A DNA stretch of 7,193 nt from Alphaproteobacteria bacterium (GTDB taxonomy: Bacteria; Pseudomonadota; Alphaproteobacteria; ATCC43930; CGMCC-115725): NCBI GenBank assembly GCA_017353855.1, contig JAFMSA010000208.1:1-7193 (forward strand), in the 5' to 3' direction. The number at the start of each line of letters is the position of its first letter. Position 1 is the first letter of the stretch. This document shows positions 1-6,503 of the stretch, piece after piece. The notes under the pieces were generated by a model that ran no database searches, had not been told where the DNA came from, and worked only from the letters and a program-made list of their open reading frames with translations. A program made the position numbers and the translations under genes.

Positions 1-1706
1 GCATGGGTACCAGCGAAGCGGTGATCGAGACAGCCGAAAAGCGCGGCTATGCGACCGGTCTGCAGGCGGTGCATCCGTTCGACGAAAAGCGGTGTGTGCC
101 GATCTACGTCGCCAATTTCGTGCTGATGGAATATGGAACCGGTGCCGTTTTCGGCTGCCCCGCACACGACCAGCGCGACCTCGAATTCGCCCGTAAATAC
201 GGGCTTCCCGTGATCCCGGTTGTCCTGCCGGCGGGCGCGGATCCCGCGAGGTTCACGATTGGCGAGACCGCCTATGTCGATGACGGCTTGCTGTTCAATT
301 CAGGGTTTCTCGACGGCCTCAGCGTTGCGCAAGCCAAGCGGGCCGCCGGAGAACGTCTCGAAGGGCTTGGGTGCGGCGAGCGGACGACCGTCTACCGTCT
401 GCGTGACTGGGGCGTCTCGCGCCAGCGCTACTGGGGTTGTCCCATTCCCGTCATCCATTGCGCAGATTGCGGCATCGTGCCGGTTCGCGAACAGGACTTG
501 CCGGTCAAGCTGCCCGAGGACGTCAGTTTCGAGGTTCCGGGCAATCCGCTGGACCACCACCCGACCTGGAAACATGTCGAATGCCCGCGTTGCGGCAAGG
601 CCGCGCATCGCGAGACCGACACGTTCGACACGTTCTTCGAGTCGTCCTGGTATTTCCTGCGCTTCTGCTCGGCCCGCGCGCCCGTCGCGTTCGACCGGGA
701 CGCGGTCGATTACTGGATGCCGGTCGACCAGTATATCGGCGGTGTCGAGCACGCGGTTCTGCACCTGCTCTATTCGCGTTTTTTTATGCGCGCATTGAAG
801 CAATGCGGCTATCTCGACCTGGACGAGCCTTTCGCCGGGCTGTTTACCCAGGGCATGGTCTGTCACCAGACCTACCAGGACCAGGCCGGCGAATGGCTTT
901 TTCCCGAGGAGGTGCAACCCGTCGAAGGCGGTCTCCTCGTCGACCGGTCGGGCCGACCGGTCACGCCGGGGCGGCTCGAGAAAATGAGCAAATCCAAGCG
1001 GAACGTCGTCGGGCTCGACACAATCGTCGATACCTACGGCGCCGACACGGCGCGGCTTTACCTGTTGTCGGACAGCCCGCCGGAACGCGATCTCGAATGG
1101 ACCGAGACCGGCATCGAAGGAATCTGGCGCTATGTCAACCGGTTGTGGCGGATGGTGAGCGAGCCTCCCGTCGCGTTGCCGCCGCGGGGATCGGAGATAC
1201 CTGCCGCCTTGGCGCCGCCGCTGGCCGCTATCCGTCGCACGACGCACAAGACGATCGCCGCCGTCACCGAGGATCTCGACAAATTCCGCTTCAATCGGGC
1301 GGTCGCCAGGGTTCGCGAGCTGACCAACACACTCGACGGACTGCCCGCGGCCGAGCCGGGCGCGCCTGAGGTGTTCCGCGAAAGCCTCGAGACCGTGGCA
1401 CGCCTGCTCGGACCGATGATGCCGCATCTCGCGGAGGAGATGTGGCAGGCGCTTGGCGGCGAGGGTTTCCTGGCCGACCAGGCCTGGCCCGAGGCCGATC
1501 CCGAACTGACCCGCGACGAGCAGGTCACGATCGCCGTCCAGGTCAACGGCAAGCTACGCGGCACCCTCGATATCGAACGCGACAGCGGGAACGATGCCGT
1601 CGAGAACGCTGCGCTGGCACTGCCTCAGGTATTGCGGTGGCTGGAAGGCCATCCGCCGCGTAAAGTCATCGTCGTGCCAAACCGCATCGTCAATATCCTC
1701 GCGTGA
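1..1706 (+). CDS. leuS: Leucyl-tRNA synthetase, C-terminal two thirds (5' end outside window)
   Basis: Cytoplasmic class I aminoacyl-tRNA synthetase that charges tRNA-Leu and edits mischarged product. The frame is open to the window edge. The first visible Met (position 3) is internal: matching the editing Asp of HDQRD to Asp345 of the E. coli enzyme implies that about 285 residues, including the HIGH motif, are missing. Counting from that Met, the sequence shows the CP1 editing motif GTGAVFGCPAHDQRD (45-59), the return to the catalytic fold RDWGVSRQRYWG (134-145), and a zinc-module-like insert with two CxxC pairs (CADC 153-156, CPRC 194-197). These are followed by ETDTFDTF and the GGVEHAVLHLLY segment (246-257), the catalytic loop KMSKS (327-331, bases 981-995), an anticodon-binding helical domain (about 380-500), and the C-terminal VQVNGKLRG region. 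The total length would be about 853 residues, normal for the family. It is followed by lptE on the same strand. Confidence 0.98.
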   Translation, partial: MGTSEAVIETAEKRGYATGLQAVHPFDEKRCVPIYVANFVLMEYGTGAVFGCPAHDQRDLEFARKYGLPVIPVVLPAGADPARFTIGETAYVDDGLLFNSGFLDGLSVAQAKRAAGERLEGLGCGERTTVYRLRDWGVSRQRYWGCPIPVIHCADCGIVPVREQDLPVKLPEDVSFEVPGNPLDHHPTWKHVECPRCGKAAHRETDTFDTFFESSWYFLRFCSARAPVAFDRDAVDYWMPVDQYIGGVEHAVLHLLYSRFFMRALKQCGYLDLDEPFAGLFTQGMVCHQTYQDQAGEWLFPEEVQPVEGGLLVDRSGRPVTPGRLEKMSKSKRNVVGLDTIVDTYGADTARLYLLSDSPPERDLEWTETGIEGIWRYVNRLWRMVSEPPVALPPRGSEIPAALAPPLAAIRRTTHKTIAAVTEDLDKFRFNRAVARVRELTNTLDGLPAAEPGAPEVFRESLETVARLLGPMMPHLAEEMWQALGGEGFLADQAWPEADPELTRDEQVTIAVQVNGKLRGTLDIERDSGNDAVENAALALPQVLRWLEGHPPRKVIVVPNRIVNILA

Positions 1707-1720
1707 GCATGTCCCTTACC

Positions 1721-1744
1721 CCCCGCCTTTCCCCGCAGGCGGGG
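1721..1744. repeat. GC-rich perfect inverted repeat between leuS and lptE
   Basis: CCCCGCCT (1721-1728) is the exact reverse complement of AGGCGGGG (1737-1744), around an 8-nt spacer. It lies just after the leuS stop. No T-run follows, so it is not a standard intrinsic terminator. The sequence resembles short palindromic intergenic repeats scattered through many alphaproteobacterial genomes. That identity is inferred, since only one copy is in this window. It supports reading this stretch as non-coding spacer and not as the N-terminus of lptE. Confidence 0.55.
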
Positions 1745-1772
1745 CCAAGAAGAAGCAGTCCCGTCGCCCATC

Positions 1773-1806
1773 CCCGGGCAAGAACAACGGGCCCGGCTCG
1801 CCCGGG
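1773..1806. repeat. Second GC-rich dyad upstream of the lptE start
   Basis: CCCGGGC (1773-1779) can pair with GCCCGGG (1800-1806). A shorter alternative pairs CCGGGC (1774-1779) with GCCCGG (1791-1796), and the palindrome CGGGCCCG lies at 1788-1795. Together with the inverted repeat at 1721-1744, it makes an approximately 85-bp block of nested dyads between leuS and lptE. It could be a dispersed palindromic repeat or an RNA structure in the leuS-lptE transcript. No T-run follows, so a terminator is unlikely. Confidence 0.4.
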
Positions 1807-1819
1807 ATCCCGCAACTGC

Positions 1820-2341
1820 GTGAGGAGCCATTGGAGGCACGTGCTGCTCGCAGCGGCCGCCGCCCTGTCCCCGGCGTTCTCCGGTTGCGGCTGGACGCCG
1901 CTTTACGCCGAGTCGGGGCCGGCTAGCGAGGAGCTCCGCGCGATCCGCGTCGAGCCGATACCCGAGCGCATCGGCCAGCGGCTCGCGATGGCGCTGCGCA
2001 ACTCGTTCAACCCCACCGGGGAGTCCACACCGGAGCGATATCGGTTGAAGACGACGCTTGTCACCTCTCTGGGCAATCTCGGGGTCCAGTCGCAGGGTCT
2101 GGCGACACTCGGTAAGCTCGATGCGATTGCGACCTATAATCTTGTCGACAGCAAGACCGGTAGCAGTTTGCTCACCAATACCGTGCATGTTGCGAACACG
2201 TTTAATCTCGACCCGAACCAGTACTCGACGGTGGTCGGCGAAGACGATGCCGCGGTTCGTGTGGTCGCCGAATTGAACCAGGAGATCGTGACGCGCTTGA
2301 CGCTGTTCATGCAGCGGCGCACTGCGGAAAAGAAGTCCTAA
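1820..2341 (+). CDS. lptE: LPS-assembly lipoprotein LptE
   Basis: Outer-membrane lipoprotein that plugs and helps assemble the LptD beta-barrel, which delivers lipopolysaccharide to the cell surface. From GTG 1820 the 173-residue product starts with a lipoprotein signal peptide: basic MRSHWRH, a hydrophobic VLLAAAAALSPAFSG core, and lipidation Cys23 (bases 1886-1888) in the lipobox-like FSGC, then GWTPLY. The mature part has the family pattern: RVEPIPERIGQRLAMAL (about 43-59), a central YRLKTTL strand, AIATYNLVD, and a C-terminal helix EDDAAVRVVAELNQEIVTRL. The frame stays open back to GTG 1703, which overlaps the leuS stop (212 residues). The added 39 residues are Arg/Pro-rich and come from inverted-repeat DNA, so I reject them. 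No start has a strong Shine-Dalgarno sequence. GTG 1841, 3 nt after GGAGG, is another option but removes the basic n-region. holA follows 15 nt downstream. Confidence 0.88.
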   Translation: MRSHWRHVLLAAAAALSPAFSGCGWTPLYAESGPASEELRAIRVEPIPERIGQRLAMALRNSFNPTGESTPERYRLKTTLVTSLGNLGVQSQGLATLGKLDAIATYNLVDSKTGSSLLTNTVHVANTFNLDPNQYSTVVGEDDAAVRVVAELNQEIVTRLTLFMQRRTAEKKS

Positions 2342-2356
2342 GGTGGGCTGCGCATC

Positions 2357-3379
2357 GTGAAGCTCCCCGCGTCGCGGGTCACCGCTTTTCTGGAGCGGCC
2401 CGATCCGGAAATTCGCGCAGTACTGTGTTACGGGCCGGATGCGGGTCTGGTTCGTGAGCGCGCCGAAAGGCTCGCACGCACGGTCTGTCCCGATTTGCGC
2501 GATCCCTTCCGGATCGCCGATCTCAATGCGGCGGCACTGGCTGTCGATCCGGCACGGCTGGGCGACGAAGCCGCCCAGCTCGGTCTCAGCGCAGGGCGAC
2601 GGGTGGTGCGCGTACGCAGCGCCGGCGATGCCCTTGCAAAACTCTTCGCGGAGTTTCTCGAGAACCGGCCGGGAGATGCGCTTGTCGTTGCTGAGGCGGG
2701 CGACCTGCCCGCGCGCTCGGCGTTGCGCCGTACACTGGAGGCGGCGCGGTATGGCGCCGCGATCGGCTGCTATCCTGATACGCCGCGTGATCTCGCGGCG
2801 GTGATCCGCCAGACACTGGGCGAACACGGGATCGGCGCGAGCCGGGACGCCACCCTGTTTCTCGTCGGACATCTCGGGGGCGATCGCCTGCTCACCCGCT
2901 GCGAGCTCGAGAAACTGACGCTCTATGCCGGCGACGGCGGACGGGTCGAGCTCGATGACGCGCGGCTTTGTATCAGCGATACTGCCGCGCTGGCGCTCGA
3001 TGACGCGGTGATGGCGGCTGCCGAGGGTGACGCCGCAAGGCTTGAACGCGTTCTTGGCCGCGTCTTCCAGGAAGGAGAATCTCCGGTTTCGGCTATCCGC
3101 GCCTTGCTGCGCCATCTCCACCGTCTGCAGGTGCTTGCGGCCCGCACCGCGGCCGGAGCAACGCTAGAGGAGGTGCTGCGCGGCGCCCGTCCGCCGATTT
3201 TCTTCAAGCAGGAGGAAAGCTTTAAGCGCCAGCTCGGTCTATGGACGCAAGAGCGGTTGCGTTCGCAGCTCGACTGTGCTGTGCGCGCCGAGCGCAATAT
3301 AAAGACAACCGGCATCCCGGCCGAGACGATCTGTCGCGAAGCAATGCTAGCGGTCGCGCGCTCGGCGCGCCGGCACTGA
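2357..3379 (+). CDS. holA: DNA polymerase III subunit delta
   Basis: Delta subunit of the replicative clamp loader, which opens the beta sliding clamp and places it on primed DNA. The 340-residue product has the usual family length. Visible landmarks are the N-terminal nucleotide-fold strand and loop YGPDAGLVRERA (25-36), the VVAEAGDLPARSALRR segment (110-125), LGGDRLLTRCELEKL (173-187), and the C-terminal collar-type helical region with PIFFKQEESFKRQLGLW (280-296) and ERNIKTTGIPAETICREAML (312-331). The start is GTG, supported by the purine-rich AAGGTGG (2340-2346) 10 nt upstream. Its last 10 codons overlap, on the opposite strand, the end of the MFS gene: the Leu331 codon CTA at 3347-3349 is the complement of that gene's TAG stop. 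It probably shares a transcript with leuS and lptE. Confidence 0.96.
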   Translation: MKLPASRVTAFLERPDPEIRAVLCYGPDAGLVRERAERLARTVCPDLRDPFRIADLNAAALAVDPARLGDEAAQLGLSAGRRVVRVRSAGDALAKLFAEFLENRPGDALVVAEAGDLPARSALRRTLEAARYGAAIGCYPDTPRDLAAVIRQTLGEHGIGASRDATLFLVGHLGGDRLLTRCELEKLTLYAGDGGRVELDDARLCISDTAALALDDAVMAAAEGDAARLERVLGRVFQEGESPVSAIRALLRHLHRLQVLAARTAAGATLEEVLRGARPPIFFKQEESFKRQLGLWTQERLRSQLDCAVRAERNIKTTGIPAETICREAMLAVARSARRH

Positions 3380-4642
3380 CACCCGAGCCGGTCGTGCGCG
3401 GGATATCCGGACCGCGGAGCAATCCGGCCGGTAGCTCAGCACGATTGCCGCGGCGACAAGCTGCAGTGCGATGCAGAGCACCAGTGCGGGCGCATATTCG
3501 CCGGTGAGATCGCGTATCAATCCGAGCAGCGCCGGCCCAAAAGCAAACGTGAGCTGGCCGATGCCAGCGCTGAGCCCGACGATCAGCCCGAATGACTGGG
3601 CGGCGAATTCGCGCTGGATGATCAGGGACGGCAATGTGATGACATTGCCCACCGACAATCCGAACAGGCAGCAGCCGGCGTAGAGCACCTCCGGCCTTGC
3701 CGGCCACATCAGGATAGCGGCCAGAGCGAGAGCCTGGCTGAGGAAGCTCGCGGCACTGACCCGGCGCTGATCGAGCCGATCGACGATCAATCCCAATCCG
3801 ACGCGGCCGAGCATCGCGGTGATGCTGGCGGCGGCGACCGCCGCGGCGGCGCCGTTGGCGCCGAGCTGCGGGCGCAGCAATGCGACGAGATGGATGAGGA
3901 ACCCGACCTGCGCGGCGAGCACGAGCGCAAACGGCAGTGCGACGGACCACAGGCGCCAGTCTGCGAGAGCTTCGGAAGAGCTGCGATAGGCCGGGCGCGG
4001 ATCCTCGCACATTTCGGGTGAGCTCCGGAGCTTTTGGCGCGGCGAATACGGATCCATGCCGAAGACGACGAGCGGGACGAGAAGACAGAGCAACGCCAGT
4101 GCCGTTCCGGCCACCGCGGTCACCAGCCCGTAGCGCCGGCTGAGCGCGCTCAATACTGGCGTTACGAGGAAGCCTGCCGCACTGGCCCCGTTCAAGGCCA
4201 GGCTGATCGCGAGCCCTCGCTGCCGGTCAAACCACAACGCAAGCACTGTCGAGATCGCGGCCATCGTCGTGCAGACCCAGCCCGACGCCATCACGAGCGC
4301 GGCGCCGTAGAGTTGCCAGGGCGCCGCCGAACCGCAGAACAGGACGGCCCCCAGCCCCAGCAGGAGCGAACCAGCGATCAGTACTGCACGCGGACCCAAG
4401 CGCTCGATTGCCGAATGCACGCGCATCACCAGCAACGCGCCGCAAAGGTAGAAGGCGGTCGTCGCCGAACCGATCAGAAAGCTGGACCAGCCGTGCAGTC
4501 GACAGAGCTCAGCGAGATAGACCGACTGTCCGTAGAACCCCAGGCCCCAGGCAAATACGGCCGTCACAAAGCACGCTGCCACGGCGCCCCAGTGCCGGCG
4601 AATCTCGCTGGGCGCCGTGATGCCGACCGCATGTTCCGCCAT
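3347..4642 (-). CDS. MFS permease, MCT/OFA-like, substrate unknown
   Basis: Inner-membrane secondary transporter of the major facilitator superfamily. The 431-residue product shows twelve hydrophobic segments in a 6+6 layout: about 19-45, 53-75, 86-105, 108-137, 143-167, 172-195, then a polar central loop DPYSPRQK...DWR (197-230), and 232-256, 264-288, 296-313, 318-345, 350-377 and 384-404. GLIVDRLDQRR (284-294) is a motif-A-like loop between TM8 and TM9. FDRQRGLAISLALNGASAAG (138-157) resembles the monocarboxylate/oxalate-formate branch, so a carboxylate is a guess only. ATG 4642 is preferred over an in-frame TTG at 4654 because GGAGAG (4652-4647) is a good ribosome-binding site for it. The C-terminal tail after residue 404 has 9 Arg in 27 residues. 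The final codons are antisense to the holA end. It is divergent from the LysR gene, its likely regulator. Confidence 0.93.
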   Translation of the reverse strand: MAEHAVGITAPSEIRRHWGAVAACFVTAVFAWGLGFYGQSVYLAELCRLHGWSSFLIGSATTAFYLCGALLVMRVHSAIERLGPRAVLIAGSLLLGLGAVLFCGSAAPWQLYGAALVMASGWVCTTMAAISTVLALWFDRQRGLAISLALNGASAAGFLVTPVLSALSRRYGLVTAVAGTALALLCLLVPLVVFGMDPYSPRQKLRSSPEMCEDPRPAYRSSSEALADWRLWSVALPFALVLAAQVGFLIHLVALLRPQLGANGAAAAVAAASITAMLGRVGLGLIVDRLDQRRVSAASFLSQALALAAILMWPARPEVLYAGCCLFGLSVGNVITLPSLIIQREFAAQSFGLIVGLSAGIGQLTFAFGPALLGLIRDLTGEYAPALVLCIALQLVAAAIVLSYRPDCSAVRISRARPARVSVPARRARDR

Positions 4643-4646
4643 TGCA

Positions 4647-4652
4647 CTCTCC
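4647..4652 (-). promoter_or_regulatory. Ribosome-binding site of the MFS gene
   Basis: Read on the - strand, GGAGAG occupies 4652-4647 and lies 4 nt before ATG 4642 (GGAG is 6 nt away). The alternative in-frame TTG start (4654-4652) would overlap this Shine-Dalgarno sequence and has none of its own, so the site decides the start. Confidence 0.7.
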
Positions 4653-4658
4653 AAGTCT

Positions 4659-4681
4659 AAGGATTTCTAAAACCGATCCTT
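4659..4681. promoter_or_regulatory. Candidate LysR-type operator, AAGGAT-N11-ATCCTT
   Basis: AAGGAT (4659-4664) and ATCCTT (4676-4681) form a perfect 6+6 inverted repeat with an 11-nt centre. The inner edges give T-N11-A, the classic core of LysR-family binding sites. The dyad lies between the two divergent genes, 17 bp upstream of the MFS ATG and just upstream of its ribosome-binding site. Bound there, a regulator would more naturally block than activate the MFS gene, unless the MFS promoter lies elsewhere. A leader-RNA hairpin is the alternative. Binding is inferred from pattern and context only. Confidence 0.4.
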
Positions 4682-4706
4682 CCAGTCTGGGGTGCCCTTT
4701 CTCCTG

Positions 4707-4712
4707 TGACAA
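4707..4712 (-). promoter_or_regulatory. Possible -35 element for the MFS gene
   Basis: Read on the - strand this is TTGTCA, five of six matches to TTGACA. The hexamer 17 nt downstream (CAGACT) matches TATAAT at only three positions, so this is a weak promoter proposal. A LysR-activated promoter often has such a poor -10 or -35 element. Confidence 0.2.
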
Positions 4713-4722
4713 AACAGAAGTC

Positions 4723-4751
4723 TTGCGTCTGCAGTTTAGCTGAACTATAGG
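4723..4751 (+). promoter_or_regulatory. Possible LysR-gene promoter with overlapping dyad
   Basis: TTGCGT (4723-4728) and TATAGG (4746-4751) are 17 nt apart, with three and four matches to the -35 and -10 consensus hexamers. Transcription would start at or next to the ATG at 4759, giving a nearly leaderless mRNA; no clear Shine-Dalgarno sequence precedes that ATG. Between the hexamers lies the near-palindrome AGTTTAGCTGAACT (4733-4746, 12 of 14 positions symmetrical), a plausible autoregulatory site. Both assignments are inferred from weak matches. Confidence 0.25.
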
Positions 4752-4758
4752 CAAATTT

Positions 4759-5691
4759 ATGCGAAGCCTGCCGCCCCTCAATGCATTGCGCGCTTTCGAG
4801 ACAGTGGCTCGCCTTGGCAGCATGAAAGACGCCGCGGAGGAACTGGCGGTCACGCCGGGAGCGGTCAGCCAGCAGGTTGCTCTGCTCGAAGACCGGATCG
4901 GCACAGCTCTCTTCCGGCGTCTGCCGCGCTCGCTCGAATTGACCGAGGCGGGCCGGACTTATTTTTCCCCCGTTCGCGCCGCGTTTCGCCAGATCGAGGA
5001 GGCGACCCGGCGCGTGACGGCAATCTCCGACAGCCGTCTGTTGACGCTCAGCGCGCCGCCGGCCTTTGCGACGACCTGGCTGGTGCCGCGGCTGGGTGAC
5101 TTTCACAGCAGCCATCCCGAGATCGATTTACGCGTCGTGACGAGCCGCCTTCTTGCGGATTTCGAAGCCGACGGCATCGATATGGCGATCCGGCACGGCC
5201 TCGGACGATACAATGGGTTGCGCGCCGAGCGCGTCGCGGCGGTCCGCCTGATACCGGTATGCAGCAAAGCGCTGTTGCACGGCGGCCCCCGGCCGACAAG
5301 AGCCGCAGATCTCGCGGCGCTGCCGCTGCTGCATGATGCGCAGCGCCGGGACTGGCCGCTATGGTTTGAGGCTCACGGCGTCCGACCAATTCCGAACGCG
5401 GCCCTCACCGGACCGAGCCTCGACGATCAGGTCTTGCTGATTCAGGCTGCGATTGCGGGCCAGGGGGTGGCACTGGTAACCGAAGTGCTGGCCCGTCCCG
5501 AACTTGCCCGGCGCAGGCTTCTCAAGGCAATCGATCTCGCTTGGCCGCAGGAATTTGCCTATTGGCTCGTCTATCCGCACACGACGGCGGACCAACCCAA
5601 GATCGTCGCATTCCGGCAGTGGGTGCTGGCGCAATCTGCCGGCCGAAACCCTCAGCCGCCGCGCAGTAATGCGAGGATCCGGTCAAGCTGA
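4759..5691 (+). CDS. LysR-family transcriptional regulator, GcvA/AmpR-like
   Basis: DNA-binding regulator of 310 residues, normal for the family. The N-terminal winged helix-turn-helix covers about residues 5-65: LPPLNALRAFETVARLGSM, then DAAEELAVTPGAVSQQVALL (24-43), FRRLPRSLELTEAG (52-65). The opening LPPLNALRAFE is typical of the GcvA/AmpR branch. A periplasmic-binding-protein-like effector domain follows from about residue 95 (LTLSAPPAFATTWLVPRLGDF), with GIDMAIRHGLGRY (139-151) and a late GQGVALVTEVL segment. The gene is divergent from the MFS gene with 116 bp between start codons, so control of that transporter and of itself is the simplest inference; the ligand is unknown. The last residues (GRNPQPPRSNARIRSS) lie beyond the usual domain end and are partly encoded in the 40-nt overlap with the end of parB on the other strand. 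Confidence 0.94.
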   Translation: MRSLPPLNALRAFETVARLGSMKDAAEELAVTPGAVSQQVALLEDRIGTALFRRLPRSLELTEAGRTYFSPVRAAFRQIEEATRRVTAISDSRLLTLSAPPAFATTWLVPRLGDFHSSHPEIDLRVVTSRLLADFEADGIDMAIRHGLGRYNGLRAERVAAVRLIPVCSKALLHGGPRPTRAADLAALPLLHDAQRRDWPLWFEAHGVRPIPNAALTGPSLDDQVLLIQAAIAGQGVALVTEVLARPELARRRLLKAIDLAWPQEFAYWLVYPHTTADQPKIVAFRQWVLAQSAGRNPQPPRSNARIRSS

Positions 5692-6503
5692 TCGAGGCTC
5701 AGGTAATGCAGAGCGAGCGTGCCGCCGCGCTTTTTGCGATCCAGTGTGACGCGCACCCCGAGGCGGGTAGCGAGCTCGCGCTCCAGAGCCACGGTATCGG
5801 CATCACGCATATGACGGTGCGGTAGCGCCAGTGCGCGGCGCTGGACGAGCTTCTCGGTGGCGCGCACATTGAGGCCGCGGCGCACCACCTCCGCGGCCAG
5901 CGCCGCCGGGTCCGTGGCGCCTAGCAATGCGCGGGCATGGCCCGCCGACAGCTCGCCATCATCGAGCCGGCGGCGCACCGGTTCGGGCAGAGACAGCAGC
6001 CGCAGCGTGTTGGCGACGTGGCTGCGGCTCTTCCCGACCGCCTCTGCAAGCGCCGCCTGAGTGCGCCCGAATTCCTCCATAAGCCGGCTATAGGCCTCGG
6101 CCTCTTCGAGCGGCGAGAGGTCCTCGCGCTGCAGGTTTTCGACCAGCGCGATTTCCAGCGCCTCCGAATCGGCGAGTGCGCGCACGATGACCGGGACCTC
6201 ATGCATGCCGACGCGCTGTGCCGCGCGCCACCGCCGCTCACCGGCGACGAGCTCGAACGCGGCCTCCTCCTCCGCGACGGAGCGCACCAGCAAAGGCTGC
6301 AGGATCCCTTTCTCCCGGATAGATTGCGCGAGCGCATCGAGTTCGGCCTCGGCAAACCGCCGTCGCGGCTGGAACGCGGCGGGCCGGATCAATTCGATCG
6401 GGACGCGCCGGCTGGCCGGTTCGGCAGCGGCGTCGATTTCCGCCTCGCCGAACAATGCGGCCAGACCGCGGCCGAGCTGTCGTTCTCTTGCTCGCCCACT
6501 CAT
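5652..6503 (-). CDS. parB: Chromosome-partitioning protein ParB
   Basis: CTP-dependent DNA clamp that loads at parS sites near the origin and drives segregation with ParA. The 283-residue product has the ParA-contacting N-terminus RQLGRGLAALFGE (8-20), the nucleotide-pocket boxes QPRRRF (45-50), GERRWRA (88-94) and ENLQR (122-126), a central helix-turn-helix TQAALAEAVGKSRSHVANTL (148-167) followed by GELSAGHARALLG (183-195), and a C-terminal dimerization part (about 237-283). The ATG at 6503 overlaps the parA stop as ATGA, which implies translational coupling. The frame stays open upstream to 6701, but that part lies in parA and reads as a shadow. The 3' end overlaps the LysR gene tail-to-tail by 40 nt. 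No parS site is visible in the window. Confidence 0.98.
   Translation of the reverse strand: MSGRARERQLGRGLAALFGEAEIDAAAEPASRRVPIELIRPAAFQPRRRFAEAELDALAQSIREKGILQPLLVRSVAEEEAAFELVAGERRWRAAQRVGMHEVPVIVRALADSEALEIALVENLQREDLSPLEEAEAYSRLMEEFGRTQAALAEAVGKSRSHVANTLRLLSLPEPVRRRLDDGELSAGHARALLGATDPAALAAEVVRRGLNVRATEKLVQRRALALPHRHMRDADTVALERELATRLGVRVTLDRKKRGGTLALHYLSLDQLDRILALLRGG

Noticed and set aside
437..1369. Open frame of 310 codons on the + strand inside leuS
   Set aside because: Alternate-frame shadow of leuS; low-complexity Arg/Ala/Gly-rich translation.
300..1427. Long open frame of 375 codons on the - strand inside leuS
   Set aside because: It is antisense to conserved leuS codons, has no recognisable domain and has an Arg-rich shadow composition typical of high-GC DNA.
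1838..1843. CACGTG, the core of a parS site
   Set aside because: The flanks (GGAGG/CTGCT) do not match the TGTTTCACGTGAAACA-type palindrome. A bare six-base core is expected by chance.
1625..3121. Open frame of 498 codons on the - strand across lptE and holA
   Set aside because: It runs antisense through two well-supported genes and the repeat block, and shows no domain or plausible start context.
3370..3391. CCGGC/GCCGG dyad across the holA stop as a bidirectional terminator
   Set aside because: Only 5 bp arms with a 12-nt loop, no T-runs on either strand, and it lies inside the MFS coding sequence.
4652..4654. TTG as start of the MFS gene
   Set aside because: It overlaps the GGAGAG ribosome-binding site that is correctly spaced for the ATG at 4642.
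4034..4660. Open frame of 208 codons on the + strand opposite the MFS gene
   Set aside because: Antisense shadow; the charged, repetitive composition matches complement of membrane-segment codons.
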